In this document: one piece after another, positions 28,884 through 37,646 of the stretch
Numbering within the stretch: position 1 is the stretch's first letter
How the letters are laid out: each line of letters opens with the position of its first letter
DNA from: Pedobacter sp. BAL39
Lineage (GTDB): Bacteria; Bacteroidota; Bacteroidia; Sphingobacteriales; Sphingobacteriaceae
Direction of reading: 5' to 3'
DNA length: 64,000 bases
NCBI RefSeq assembly: GCF_000170795.1
Contig: NZ_ABCM01000003.1
Location: 62,001-126,000, forward strand
Notes under the pieces: model-generated
What the model was told of the DNA's origin: nothing
The model's input: only the letters and a program-made list of their open reading frames with translations
Database searches by the model: none
Translations under genes and position numbers: made by a program

Positions 28884-30401
28884 ATGAAAAAGTATTTTTC
28901 CGCCATTTTGGTCTGTTTGCTCATCGGCGGCAACAGTTGTAAAAACCTGGATGTGATGCCTAGTGATGCCATCAGTACTGAAACACTGATTACCACCAGC
29001 GATGGTCTTACCAACGCACTAAATGGGGCATATGCCTTATTTAAAGACCACATTTCCTTTAATGGAGTTGTGGACAATAACAACATGTACCTGCGTCAGT
29101 TTTATCACCTGTCGGACTTTGCGAGTGATGACATCGTTTGCGGGCAGGTGACTACCGATCCGCTGTTCTACAGTTTTAGCCTGGACCATTCTCCATCACA
29201 GGGCAACACGAGGTATTTCTGGTACCTGTCCTATAAAATCATTACCGGCGTAAATACGGTGATTGATGCCGTGGAGAAATCGGGTACTCAGGATCCTGTG
29301 AAGCAGCAGCTGCTCGGAGAGTGTTATTTTCTGCGTGCATTCTGCCATTTCAACCTCGTGCGTTTATTTGGTAAACCTTATAGCATTGATCCTGCATCGC
29401 CGGGCATCATCCTGCGTACCAACCTGACCGATCCTTCACAGAAAAAAAGATCCACTGTTGCAGAAGTTTATGCTTCCGTGATTGCTGATGCTGAAAAAGC
29501 TGCCGGGTTGATGACGCAGCCGAGAGGAGTACAGTATGCTTCTAAAGAAGCAGCCTGGGCATTGTTGTCGCGGGTCAACCTGTATAAGGAAGACAACCAG
29601 AAGGCGATTGATTATGCCAATATGGTGATCAACTCAGGAAGGTTCAGTCTGACGACCTCAGCGACCTATCCCGCGCTATTTGCCAATGCGCAAACCAGTC
29701 CGGAGACGATCTTCTGTATTGCTTTTACTGCTGTAGACGATTACGGTAAGTTTGGTTCCATTGCCTCCATGATTTATTCCGACGGTAACTCCGGGTGGGG
29801 CGAAGAGTATGCTTCATCCTCATTGCGTAATGTCATGTCCAAACACCCTGAAGACGTGCGCTGGTCTTACATTGTACCGCTAAAAGATGGTAGTGGCACT
29901 GTGCAGAAGAAAAATGGGATAGAGGTCTACTATATCAGTAAATTTTCATTTCAGGGTGGATTGCCGAACCTGAGTTCACCAATTATGTTCCGTTTATCGG
30001 AAATGTACCTGAACAAAGCTGAGGCAGAAGCCAAGATGAGCAATAACAGCGCCGCACTTGACGACGTGGATATGATCCGTAAAAATCGCGGTCTGACCGG
30101 TTCACTCTACAACAGGACGCTGCCATCCGGATACACGGCACTGGATGTCGTGCTGGAAGAAAAACGCATAGAGATGGCTTTCGAGGGGCACCGTACTTAT
30201 GATGTTTACCGCAACAAGCGTTCCCTGAATAAGGCCTATTGGGGTTATCACCTGGCAGGATTGAAGGAAACGGATATCGACCTGAGCAAAACTCCTACCG
30301 GTTATGCCAACCTTTCTGTGAGTTATACCAGTCCGAGGATCATCTATTTCTTGCCGATTGACGAAACACTGAGTAATCCACAGGCGACTCAGAATCAATA
30401 G
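28884..30401 (+). CDS. SusD/RagB-family outer-membrane lipoprotein
   Basis: A 505-residue glycan-binding lipoprotein. The start is the ATG at 28884, 4 bp after susC; an in-frame upstream extension overlaps susC and precedes the signal peptide, so it is rejected. Signal peptide II with lipobox ending at Cys19 (IGGNSC). The TPR-like SusD fold is shown by FLRAFCHFNLVRLFG, the KEAAWALLSRVNLYK segment, and the C-terminal VVLEEKRIEMAFEGHRTYD. It caps the SusC channel and binds the glycan at the cell surface. Confidence 0.93.
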   Translation: MKKYFSAILVCLLIGGNSCKNLDVMPSDAISTETLITTSDGLTNALNGAYALFKDHISFNGVVDNNNMYLRQFYHLSDFASDDIVCGQVTTDPLFYSFSLDHSPSQGNTRYFWYLSYKIITGVNTVIDAVEKSGTQDPVKQQLLGECYFLRAFCHFNLVRLFGKPYSIDPASPGIILRTNLTDPSQKKRSTVAEVYASVIADAEKAAGLMTQPRGVQYASKEAAWALLSRVNLYKEDNQKAIDYANMVINSGRFSLTTSATYPALFANAQTSPETIFCIAFTAVDDYGKFGSIASMIYSDGNSGWGEEYASSSLRNVMSKHPEDVRWSYIVPLKDGSGTVQKKNGIEVYYISKFSFQGGLPNLSSPIMFRLSEMYLNKAEAEAKMSNNSAALDDVDMIRKNRGLTGSLYNRTLPSGYTALDVVLEEKRIEMAFEGHRTYDVYRNKRSLNKAYWGYHLAGLKETDIDLSKTPTGYANLSVSYTSPRIIYFLPIDETLSNPQATQNQ

Positions 30402-30441
30402 AGAATTATCAACTGAATGATCATTAAAGAATGAAATTGAT

Positions 30442-31302
30442 ATGAAGACTTTAACAAACAGATTTTACCTGACGCTGCTGCTAATGACCGCAGTCATCGC
30501 TGGTTCCTGTAAAAAGGACGATACCCCCAAGCTGACCGATCTACTGTATGAGCTGACTGTAGACGGCAACCAGGTGGCTTTTAAAACGGTGACCACAGGG
30601 ATCTCTGCGTACCGCTGGGACTTTGGCGACGGCGCCTCCTCTACAGAAGCAAATCCAACACATGAATATGCGGGCAAAGGTAAATATGTAGCTACGCTAT
30701 ATGCCACGATGAACGGAGGAGAGGCTGAGGCCTCCACGGTCATCCGTATTGCAAAAACATCACCTGTGAAAATAGACGACAATACCTTGGCAGATTGGGA
30801 CAGGGTAACGACGAATGTCCTTACTGCGGGGCCTGCAGGAGGTATCTTCCGCTCGGCAAAGTTCGACTACGATGGTAATTACATCTATGTATACGCAGAG
30901 ATGCAGTCGGCCAGAGCCAACGCAGATATTTTTGATTTTTATATAGACTCTGACAACAGTGCGGGCACCGGACTGCTAAGTGCTTATGCCGATGGAGGTT
31001 TTGACATCCTGCTGGAAGGTCAGCTGCTGACCTCGGGAGTAGACATCTTCTACCATAACGGCGCTCAAAATAGTTTCAGCTTTGCCCAACAATCTATCTC
31101 AGAGGCTTACCAGGTGGGCACGGTAACTGAAGCCGGCGGCATCCTTAAGTTCGAGATGCGTATTGCACGCGGTAAGCTAAAGGGACTCACAGGAACAGGG
31201 ATGCGCATTGGCATCATGGCCACTAAGAGCGACTGGTCGGTTACCTTAGGTAGTATCCCAGATGCCGGGGCTTCTGCCTTTCTGCTGGACATGAGTGAAT
31301 AA
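30442..31302 (+). CDS. PKD-domain surface lipoprotein, probable glycan-binding protein
   Basis: A 286-residue lipoprotein with lipobox Cys23 (IAGSC) followed by KKDD. A PKD domain (about 35-105) carries the signature YRWDFGDGASS with NPTHEYAGKGKY. The C-terminal half (about 110-285: DWDRV then FYIDSDNSAGTG) looks like a CBM9 or DOMON-type beta-sandwich. In position after SusD it corresponds to the SusE/F-type surface glycan-binding protein of such loci. Same strand and short spacing put it in the operon. Confidence 0.8.
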   Translation: MKTLTNRFYLTLLLMTAVIAGSCKKDDTPKLTDLLYELTVDGNQVAFKTVTTGISAYRWDFGDGASSTEANPTHEYAGKGKYVATLYATMNGGEAEASTVIRIAKTSPVKIDDNTLADWDRVTTNVLTAGPAGGIFRSAKFDYDGNYIYVYAEMQSARANADIFDFYIDSDNSAGTGLLSAYADGGFDILLEGQLLTSGVDIFYHNGAQNSFSFAQQSISEAYQVGTVTEAGGILKFEMRIARGKLKGLTGTGMRIGIMATKSDWSVTLGSIPDAGASAFLLDMSE

Positions 31303-31334
31303 ATGAACTTCTATTGATCGATAAAGAAATCCAT

Positions 31335-32456
31335 ATGTCTCAAAGTACTGTTAGTCAAGCTGCCGCCGGAAGGGTCATGTCCCTGGATGTGATGCGTGGA
31401 TTGATCATGATCCTGCTCTGCGCCGAAAGCTGCCTGTTGTATGTATCCCTGCAGCATCTGAATCCGGCATGGCCGGCATCGGGACTGGTAGAACAATTTT
31501 TCCACCATCCATGGCATGGACTGCGTTTCTGGGACCTCGTCCAACCCGCATTTATGTTTATGGCAGGTGCGGCGATGTACATTTCCTATAGCCGTAAGTT
31601 AGAAAAGGGCAGCAGCTGGTCGCAGAACTGGAACCACATCCTGATCAGGAGCCTCAAGTTGTTCCTTTGTGGCGTGGGCCTCCACTGTGTATATGCTGGC
31701 AAACCAGTTTGGGAGCTTTGGAATGTGCTGACACAACTTGCGTTTACCTCTATTCTGGCTTACCTCATCATTCAAAAGTCACAGGTATGGCAGCTCAGCT
31801 TTTCCATTGCACTGCTGCTGCTGACGGAGCTGATGTACCGCCTGATCCTGATGCCTGGCTTTGACCAGCCGTTTGTGCGGGGACATAATTTTGGTAGCTA
31901 TGCAGATATGTTGCTGATGGGGAAAATCAACAGCGATGGCTGGGTTGCCATCAACGCCATTCCCACTGCAGCACATACGATATGGGGCGTGTTGGCCGGC
32001 AAGCTTTTAGTTTCCGGCAACACGGTTGCCTACAAGATCAAAACCTTGCTGCTATGCGGCCTGCTCGCTTTGCTGGTTGGATTCGGTTTGGACATCATGG
32101 GAATTACACCCATCATCAAACGCATCAGCACCAGTAGCTTTGCGCTCGCATCAGGAGGATGGGTATTGCTGATGCTGGCCCTGATCTATTGGCTTGTAGA
32201 TGTAAAGAAGTACGTAAAATACATCTGGATATTTTCGGTCATGGGCATGAATGCCATATTCATTTACCTACTTTTTGAAACCCTTGGCATGCAGTGGCTG
32301 AACAATGCCGTTGGTATTTTCAGTGGAGGGCTGCTCCATACCTGGTTCGGTCTGCCCTTAAATATTGCTGCGGTAATCAGCGCCCTGAGCACCCTGCTGG
32401 TGGAATGGGGACTCTGCTACTGGCTGTACAAAAAACAGATTTTCTTTAAGCTTTAA
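31335..32456 (+). CDS. HGSNAT-like membrane acetyltransferase (DUF5009 type)
   Basis: A 373-residue inner-membrane protein with about 10 helices. I choose the ATG at 31335; the longer frame begins with a TTG. The N-terminus has SLDVMRGLIMI, and a first loop HHPWHGLRFWDLVQPAFMF (residues 57-75) aligns with the loop of human HGSNAT that holds its acetyl-accepting histidine; His57 or His58 is the candidate here. HGSNAT passes acetyl groups from cytosolic acetyl-CoA across the membrane to glucosamine ends of heparan sulfate. Within this locus it would acetylate amino sugars in the periplasm. Biochemical role inferred. Confidence 0.78.
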   Translation: MSQSTVSQAAAGRVMSLDVMRGLIMILLCAESCLLYVSLQHLNPAWPASGLVEQFFHHPWHGLRFWDLVQPAFMFMAGAAMYISYSRKLEKGSSWSQNWNHILIRSLKLFLCGVGLHCVYAGKPVWELWNVLTQLAFTSILAYLIIQKSQVWQLSFSIALLLLTELMYRLILMPGFDQPFVRGHNFGSYADMLLMGKINSDGWVAINAIPTAAHTIWGVLAGKLLVSGNTVAYKIKTLLLCGLLALLVGFGLDIMGITPIIKRISTSSFALASGGWVLLMLALIYWLVDVKKYVKYIWIFSVMGMNAIFIYLLFETLGMQWLNNAVGIFSGGLLHTWFGLPLNIAAVISALSTLLVEWGLCYWLYKKQIFFKL

Positions 32457-32485
32457 TCAAATATTAAACTCAAAAGCATTACATC

Positions 32486-34033
32486 ATGAACATCAATTTG
32501 ATTTCCGGTTGTTTCTTTCTCTCCGTAGTCGCTACGGCACTTTTCAGCTCTTGTAAAGATGATCATGACGACCTGGTCCAGGTGGAGAAGGTCAATGTTA
32601 CTTACACTGAAAGCACAGAAGACTTTCCTAATCCCGAGCGTGGCTTTTATCGCTACTCCGAAACCACTGCAAGCGATTATTCCGTGCTGGATGCGCCCAC
32701 TTTACAAAGTTACAGGACCTTGCAGGACATTTCTTCTGCAACCTATAAGGTATACAGCACGCTGGTGTTCAGGTATTATATCCTGGACAATGTGAAAACT
32801 ACAGCCATTTCCAATACTTTTTTGGAAAATATCAAAAAGGATATGCTCGCCGCAAGAACAGCTGGCGTAAAACTCATTCCCCGTTTTGTGTATACGGCTA
32901 CGGCAACGCCAGGCAACTGTCCGGAGGGGTTCATTTGCCCAACCTATGGTGATGCTTCGAAAGCTATTGTATTGAGCCACATCGCGCAACTCAAACCGGT
33001 GCTTACAGAAAACGCGGATGTGATTGCCTGCGTGCAGCTCGGCTTCATTGGCACCTGGGGGGAAAATTATTACAGCGACTTTTTTGGCGATGCCTCCTTA
33101 AACGGCGGACAAAACAGCACGCTGACGGATCAGAACTGGCGCGACAGGGTGGAAGTGTTGAAGGCATTGCTGGCAGCTATGCCTGCCGACAGGATGGTGC
33201 AGGTGCGTTATCCGCAGTTCAAGCAGAGGTTTTTGTATGGCGTTAATTCGCCGCTTTCCTCTTCACCCTTGGCAGAAACTGCTGCCTTTGGTCTGTCTGA
33301 CGACGCCCGCATCGGATTTCATAATGATTGTTTCCTGGCGAGTGCCAACGACTTCGGTACCTATGAGGATTATGGCAATAGTACTACACCAAGGACTTCC
33401 GATGGGCAGGTGCTGAACACGCTGAGAGATTACATGAAGGCTGACAGCAGGTATGTGGTTGTAGGGGGAGAAACCTGCTCTGATGACTACAGCCTGAACG
33501 ATTGTGAGCCCGCAGGAAAGGCACAGGAAGAACTTGCCGCCATGCACTTCAGCTACCTGAATGCACATTACAATACGGCGGTAAACAACGACTGGCAGTC
33601 GGGCGGTTGTATGGACAATATCAAGAAAAACCTCGGCTATCGTTTTGTATTGCAGTCGGCCGTCATTCCGGATCAAGTGGTGAAGGGAACAACGATGAAT
33701 ATAGTCTTAAATGTTAAAAATGCAGGATATGCTTCTCCATATAATAAAAGGACAGCGAAGCTCATCCTGCGTAATACAGCCAGTGGAGCAGTAACCGCCT
33801 TCAACCTGGCTACAGATGTCAGAAAATGGTATTCTGGAAGCTTCAAAGTGGAAGAAAGCATAAAGATCCCGTCAGATTTTGCGAGCGGCGACTATGAGGT
33901 GCTGCTGCATCTTCCGGATGAATATGCGAGCATCGCTGCACGGCCGGAGTACAGCATCCGCTTTGCTAATAACGATGTGTGGGAAGCCACTACCGGCTAC
34001 AACAAACTGAATCACACACTCAAAATGCACTAA
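32486..34033 (+). CDS. DUF4874/DUF4832 lipoprotein, candidate glycosidase
   Basis: A 515-residue lipoprotein (lipobox Cys23, LFSSC). The N-terminal DUF4874 domain (about 35-215) begins with FPNPERGFYRYSE and continues as a TIM-barrel-like pattern: AGVKLIPRFVYTA, and ACVQLGFIGTWGENYYSD with a carboxylate-rich strand end. DUF4832 follows (about 225-420: DRMVQVRYPQFK, then GGETCSDD). A beta-sandwich ends the protein. Activity is not established for these domains. Operon position between an acetyltransferase and a GalNAc-type pathway suggests a surface or periplasmic endo-acting enzyme. Confidence 0.75.
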   Translation: MNINLISGCFFLSVVATALFSSCKDDHDDLVQVEKVNVTYTESTEDFPNPERGFYRYSETTASDYSVLDAPTLQSYRTLQDISSATYKVYSTLVFRYYILDNVKTTAISNTFLENIKKDMLAARTAGVKLIPRFVYTATATPGNCPEGFICPTYGDASKAIVLSHIAQLKPVLTENADVIACVQLGFIGTWGENYYSDFFGDASLNGGQNSTLTDQNWRDRVEVLKALLAAMPADRMVQVRYPQFKQRFLYGVNSPLSSSPLAETAAFGLSDDARIGFHNDCFLASANDFGTYEDYGNSTTPRTSDGQVLNTLRDYMKADSRYVVVGGETCSDDYSLNDCEPAGKAQEELAAMHFSYLNAHYNTAVNNDWQSGGCMDNIKKNLGYRFVLQSAVIPDQVVKGTTMNIVLNVKNAGYASPYNKRTAKLILRNTASGAVTAFNLATDVRKWYSGSFKVEESIKIPSDFASGDYEVLLHLPDEYASIAARPEYSIRFANNDVWEATTGYNKLNHTLKMH

Positions 34034-34057
34034 TTATTAACTACTAACCTATCTATT

Positions 34058-35182
34058 TTGCAAAGTGTAAAGAATATAGCAGAGGTGATTTCACAGTTCA
34101 GATGTGACGCAGCCATCGATTCTCTGGAAGCATACGGCTCAGGGCACATCAACGATACTTACTTTATTAAGAACATCTCAGAGAGGGGATCCGATTACCT
34201 GCTGCAACGCATCAACCACCAGATTTTTAAGGATGTGGCACAGCTGACGGAAAATATGATCATGGTAACCTGTCACCTGAAACAGAAGCTCATGGATAGT
34301 GGGGATGGCGATCCTGAAAAAGAAGTCATGACCCTCATCCCTGCAGAAAGTGGAAAGTATTACTATAAGGACAGTCAGGGCGACTATTGGCGGATGTGTT
34401 ACTTCCTCAAAAATACCAGGAGCTACGACCTTGTGGAGACAGAAAAGCAGGCTTTTGAGGGCGGCAAAGCTTTTGGCAGGTTTCAGGCGATGTTGTCAGA
34501 TATGACTCCGGGAGTTATACATGAGGTCATTCCTGATTTTCATAACATCGAAAAACGATTGGAACAGCTGAATGAGGCCATCAGAGAAGACCGCTTGGGC
34601 AGACTGACAACGGTAGAGGCCGAGCTTGAAACCGTGAGGAAATATGCTGCTTCAATGCGGTACTTCCAGGAGCCTGCGCAGCAGCAGATCCTGCCAAGGC
34701 GGGTCATTCATAACGATACCAAATTCAATAATGTCTTGCTGAATGAGCATGATGAGGCGCAATGTGTGATAGATCTGGATACCGTGATGGATGGTTATGT
34801 GGCTTTCGACTTTGGCGATGCGATCCGGACCATCATCAATACCGCTGAAGAGGATGAAGCCGATTTGTCGAAGATACAGCTGAACCTGCCGTTGTTTAAC
34901 GCCTACACTCAGGGATATTTCAAAACAGCAGCTTCTTTTATCACGGATGCAGAGGTACAGTCGCTGATTAAGGGAGTCCTGTTGCTGCCCTACATGCAGG
35001 CAGTCAGGTTTCTTACAGATCACATCAATGGGGACCAGTATTTTAAGGTCAGGTTTGGCGGGCATAACCTGCAGCGTACCCGTGCTCAGCTTCAGCTGCT
35101 TAAATTGCTGGATGCCAACTCAGATCTCCTGCAGACGGTTATTGCCAGAGAAATGGCGTATCAAAGGCAGCATAATGTTTAA
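34058..35182 (+). CDS. Aminoglycoside-phosphotransferase-fold sugar kinase, NahK-like
   Basis: A 374-residue cytoplasmic kinase of the APH/choline-kinase fold. It has a nucleotide-loop-like start (AYGSGHINDTYFI, about 24-36) and the catalytic loop HNDTKFNNVL. The metal-binding segment is VIDLDTVMDGY, followed by DFGDAIR. This pattern resembles N-acetylhexosamine 1-kinase NahK of the lacto-N-biose/galacto-N-biose pathway, which phosphorylates GalNAc or GlcNAc at C1. It appears to start with TTG at 34058, since the next in-frame ATG is far inside the domain. It follows the DUF4874 gene by 24 bp and is in the operon. Confidence 0.78.
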   Translation: MQSVKNIAEVISQFRCDAAIDSLEAYGSGHINDTYFIKNISERGSDYLLQRINHQIFKDVAQLTENMIMVTCHLKQKLMDSGDGDPEKEVMTLIPAESGKYYYKDSQGDYWRMCYFLKNTRSYDLVETEKQAFEGGKAFGRFQAMLSDMTPGVIHEVIPDFHNIEKRLEQLNEAIREDRLGRLTTVEAELETVRKYAASMRYFQEPAQQQILPRRVIHNDTKFNNVLLNEHDEAQCVIDLDTVMDGYVAFDFGDAIRTIINTAEEDEADLSKIQLNLPLFNAYTQGYFKTAASFITDAEVQSLIKGVLLLPYMQAVRFLTDHINGDQYFKVRFGGHNLQRTRAQLQLLKLLDANSDLLQTVIAREMAYQRQHNV

Positions 35183-35286
35183 GTATAATAGTTAAATACT
35201 CCGTTACTGGAAAACAGCGACGGATAAATGACGGTGCAAAAGGGAAAAATCAATACATTAAACCATTAAATAAAAAATATAAAATT

Positions 35287-36636
35287 ATGGATCGCAGACA
35301 TTTTGTTAGAAACGCCGCAGTGGGGATAGCTGGGTTAACAATATTGCCTTCAGGACTATTATTCGGAAAGAACGCAGATAAAATCAGGTTGGGTTACATT
35401 GGCGTAGGGCTACGCGGACGGAACCATATTGGTGAAGGCCTGTTACGGTCGGACGTGGAAATTGTGGCAATATGCGACATACAGGAAAGCTCGCTTGCCT
35501 ATTGCAGGAAACAGTTTGTGAAAGCGGGCAAGAAACTTCCCAAAGAGTATACCGGCGGTCTTGATGCCTATAAAAAGCTGCTGGATAGAAAAGATATCGA
35601 TGGAGTTATCATTTCTACCCCATGGCAGTTTCATAAAGAGCAGTCGATCTATGCGATGCGTGCCGGTAAGTATGTAGGATGTGAAGTCATTGCAGGGATC
35701 ACTGTGGAAGACCATTGGGATATCCTGAAGGTATATGAAGAAACAAAAGTTCCTTACATGACGCTGGAAAATGTATGCTACAGAAGGGATGTCATGGCGG
35801 TATTAAATATGGTGAGGCAAAATGTATTTGGCGAGCTGATCCACCTGGAAGGAGGATATCAGCATGACCTTCGTGGGGTACTATTTAATGATGGTAAGAA
35901 TTTCGATGGCAAAGGTGCGGAGTTTGGTCCAAATACCGTTGGTGAGGCACAATGGAGAACTCAGTTTAATGCCGACAGAAATGGTGATATCTACCCGACG
36001 CATGGTATTGGCCCTGTGATGAACTATATTGACATCAACCGTGGCAATCAATTTACCAACCTGGTATCTTTTGCCTCCAAGTCGAGGGGCCTGAACAGCT
36101 ATATTGAAAAAGTATCACCTGGAAATAAAAACGGGAAGATCAATTTCAAAAACGGCGACGTGGTCACCACCATGCTCAACTGTGCGAATGGAGAAACGGT
36201 AACTTTAACACACGATACGCACCTGCCACGCCCTTATTCTATAGGTTTTCGTGTTCAGGGAACAGAGGGGCTGTGGATGGATGTTGCAGATTCCATTTAT
36301 GTAGAAGGCAAGTCGAAATCTTATGATGAATGGGACAGCGCGAAAATATGGACTGAGAAATATGACCACCCGCTCTGGAAAAAGTATCAGAATGAGGCCG
36401 ACGGGGCTGGACATGGCGGTATGGACTGGTTTGTATTCAATGCCTTTGTGCAATCGGTCAAACAGCGCAAGCAAACACCTATTGACGTTTATGACTCGCT
36501 GACCATGAGTGTGATCACCCCGCTTTCTGAAAAATCTATTGAAGAAGGAAATATGCCTCAGCAGTTTCCTGATTTTACCAATGGTGCCTGGAAAGACCGC
36601 AAGAATACTTTTGCAATTGATGACAGTGGATTTTAA
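35287..36636 (+). CDS. GH109-type alpha-N-acetylgalactosaminidase (Gfo/Idh/MocA fold), Tat-exported
   Basis: A 449-residue protein with a twin-arginine signal (DRRHFVRNAAVG, about 1-29). A Rossmann domain follows (LGYIGVGLRGRNH) that holds NAD. Several segments match the Elizabethkingia GH109 enzyme closely: ENVCYRRDVMAVLNMV, GGYQHDLRGVLF, YPTHGIGPV, DINRGNQ and AGHGGMDWFV. GH109 cleaves terminal alpha-GalNAc by an NAD-dependent redox and elimination mechanism. Export by Tat fits a cofactor-loaded enzyme. It is the last gene of the locus; a terminator hairpin overlaps its stop codon. Other Gfo/Idh oxidoreductases are less likely. Confidence 0.85.
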   Translation: MDRRHFVRNAAVGIAGLTILPSGLLFGKNADKIRLGYIGVGLRGRNHIGEGLLRSDVEIVAICDIQESSLAYCRKQFVKAGKKLPKEYTGGLDAYKKLLDRKDIDGVIISTPWQFHKEQSIYAMRAGKYVGCEVIAGITVEDHWDILKVYEETKVPYMTLENVCYRRDVMAVLNMVRQNVFGELIHLEGGYQHDLRGVLFNDGKNFDGKGAEFGPNTVGEAQWRTQFNADRNGDIYPTHGIGPVMNYIDINRGNQFTNLVSFASKSRGLNSYIEKVSPGNKNGKINFKNGDVVTTMLNCANGETVTLTHDTHLPRPYSIGFRVQGTEGLWMDVADSIYVEGKSKSYDEWDSAKIWTEKYDHPLWKKYQNEADGAGHGGMDWFVFNAFVQSVKQRKQTPIDVYDSLTMSVITPLSEKSIEEGNMPQQFPDFTNGAWKDRKNTFAIDDSGF

Positions 36637-36650
36637 TCCACTGTCATTTT
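36620..36650 (+). terminator. Terminator hairpin overlapping the GH109 stop codon
   Basis: A perfect 12-bp stem (ATGACAGTGGAT / ATCCACTGTCAT) with a 4-nt loop and TTT. It contains the stop codon TAA (36634-36636) and ends 10 bp before the convergent XRE gene. Confidence 0.8.
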
Positions 36651-36659
36651 AAAGCTATC

Positions 36660-36977
36660 TTATGGCCGCTGCTGTCCCATCGTCCGGTTTAACGGGGATT
36701 TGAACAGCTGCAGCAATTCTGCCGACTCGTACGACACCAGCTCTCCCGCATCTACTTCCAACAATTCCGCGATCTGGAAAAGCCGGTCGATGGAGATTTT
36801 ACTATATCCCAGCTCCAGTTTACTGTATGCATTTTGGGAAATATTCAATTTCATTGCGATGTACTCCTGGGTATAGTTTCTGAACTCCCTAATTTTTCTA
36901 ATGTTATCTGCTACGATCTTTGGCCTTCTCTCAGGATTCTGCTTCATAAAATCAAAATTTGTTCTTGAAAGCGTCAT
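36660..36977 (-). CDS. XRE-type helix-turn-helix regulator
   Basis: A 105-residue protein with one Cro/CI HTH domain (about 22-80): IREFRNYTQEYIAMKLNIS, then YSKLELGYSKISIDRLFQIA. The start may be at 36977 or at the ATG at 36947 (MKQNPERR), which keeps the whole domain. It is divergent from the double-glycine peptide gene 328 bp away, so it may control the peptide-export cassette. No operator could be picked out with confidence. Confidence 0.85.
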   Translation of the reverse strand: MTLSRTNFDFMKQNPERRPKIVADNIRKIREFRNYTQEYIAMKLNISQNAYSKLELGYSKISIDRLFQIAELLEVDAGELVSYESAELLQLFKSPLNRTMGQQRP

Positions 36978-37304
36978 CTATAAAAACGAAAAAAGCAGAT
37001 TGCTGGATTTTACAGCTAATCTGATTTAGCGAAATTTCGTCAATAAGGGCCTTTGTACTCATTTATGAAGCTGTTGAAGTAAATGCAGGCACCGGCGCGC
37101 GCAACAACAGCCTTAACTTTTTTTTGTTTGTTTTTTCGCACAACATCAGCGCATAATGTATTCATTTGGGTTGTTCGAAACGAAGAACCGATGCGGACTT
37201 TGCTGCGTTAATAGATGTAACAAACCTGATGCGGCCCGCTGCTCAGCTTGGGAAGGGTAAGCTGAAAACCTTTAACAGAGTAGGCGACATTAAATATTTG
37301 TACT
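36978..37304 (+). other. Intergenic region between the XRE regulator and the leader-peptide gene
   Basis: About 330 bp. It holds a T-rich tract (37118-37136) and a near-consensus -7 box AATATTTG (37293-37300) 4 bp before the peptide ATG. An open frame from the stop at 37154 reads LGKGKLKTFNRVGDIKYLYY near its end, which vaguely recalls excisionase-type HTH proteins. It has no proper start and may be a remnant. Nothing else recognisable. Confidence 0.35.
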
Positions 37305-37538
37305 ATGAAATTCCAAGAGTTAAATCAAAACGAAATGACAGAAATCAATGGTGGTGGATTATTTGGTAACAGTGATTCATCAAATTCAGGAGGATTGTTA
37401 GGAAACATAGGAATCGGTAATCTATTATCTTTTTCTACGACTTCGCAAGACGGGGATGAGTCTACTTCATCTTCCTTCTCGCTAGGAAATGGCATCAGCC
37501 TTGACCTGGGCGGAGTGTTTAACAGCTTGTCGAGCTAA
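37305..37538 (+). CDS. Double-glycine leader peptide (bacteriocin-type secreted peptide)
   Basis: A 77-residue precursor. The leader MKFQELNQNEMTEINGG (1-17) is a classic ComC/bacteriocin-type leader: the hydrophobic positions and E-M-x-x-I-N-G-G fit recognition by C39 peptidases, with cut after Gly17. The mature part, about 60 residues, is rich in Gly, Ser and Leu, has no cysteine, and ends in DLGGVFNSLSS. No modification enzyme is nearby, so it is probably exported unmodified. A strong terminator follows, then the two exporter genes. The activity (bacteriocin, signal or adhesin) cannot be told from the sequence. Confidence 0.82.
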   Translation: MKFQELNQNEMTEINGGGLFGNSDSSNSGGLLGNIGIGNLLSFSTTSQDGDESTSSSFSLGNGISLDLGGVFNSLSS

Positions 37539-37561
37539 GAAACAAATTTTAATTGTAACAT

Positions 37562-37595
37562 AAAAAGGGAGCACCATTACAGTGCTCCCTTTTTT
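37562..37595 (+). terminator. Strong rho-independent terminator between peptide and exporter genes
   Basis: A 13-bp stem (AAAAAGGGAGCAC / GTGCTCCCTTTTT) with a 7-nt loop and a T run. Its place directly after the peptide gene would give abundant short peptide mRNA and only read-through expression of the exporter, unless the exporter has its own promoter. Confidence 0.9.
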
Positions 37596-37646
37596 GGAAC
37601 TAAACTTCCGTTCTTTCCATTACGTATATCATCGAAATCATCCCCC

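Noticed and set aside
31314..31334. Earlier TTG start for the HGSNAT-like protein
   Set aside because: The ATG at 31335 is closer to the conserved N-terminus and no feature supports the TTG.
37166..37369. 67-codon frame that overlaps the leader-peptide gene
   Set aside because: It starts only with TTG and overlaps the well-supported peptide precursor in another frame; the HTH resemblance is too weak to call a gene.
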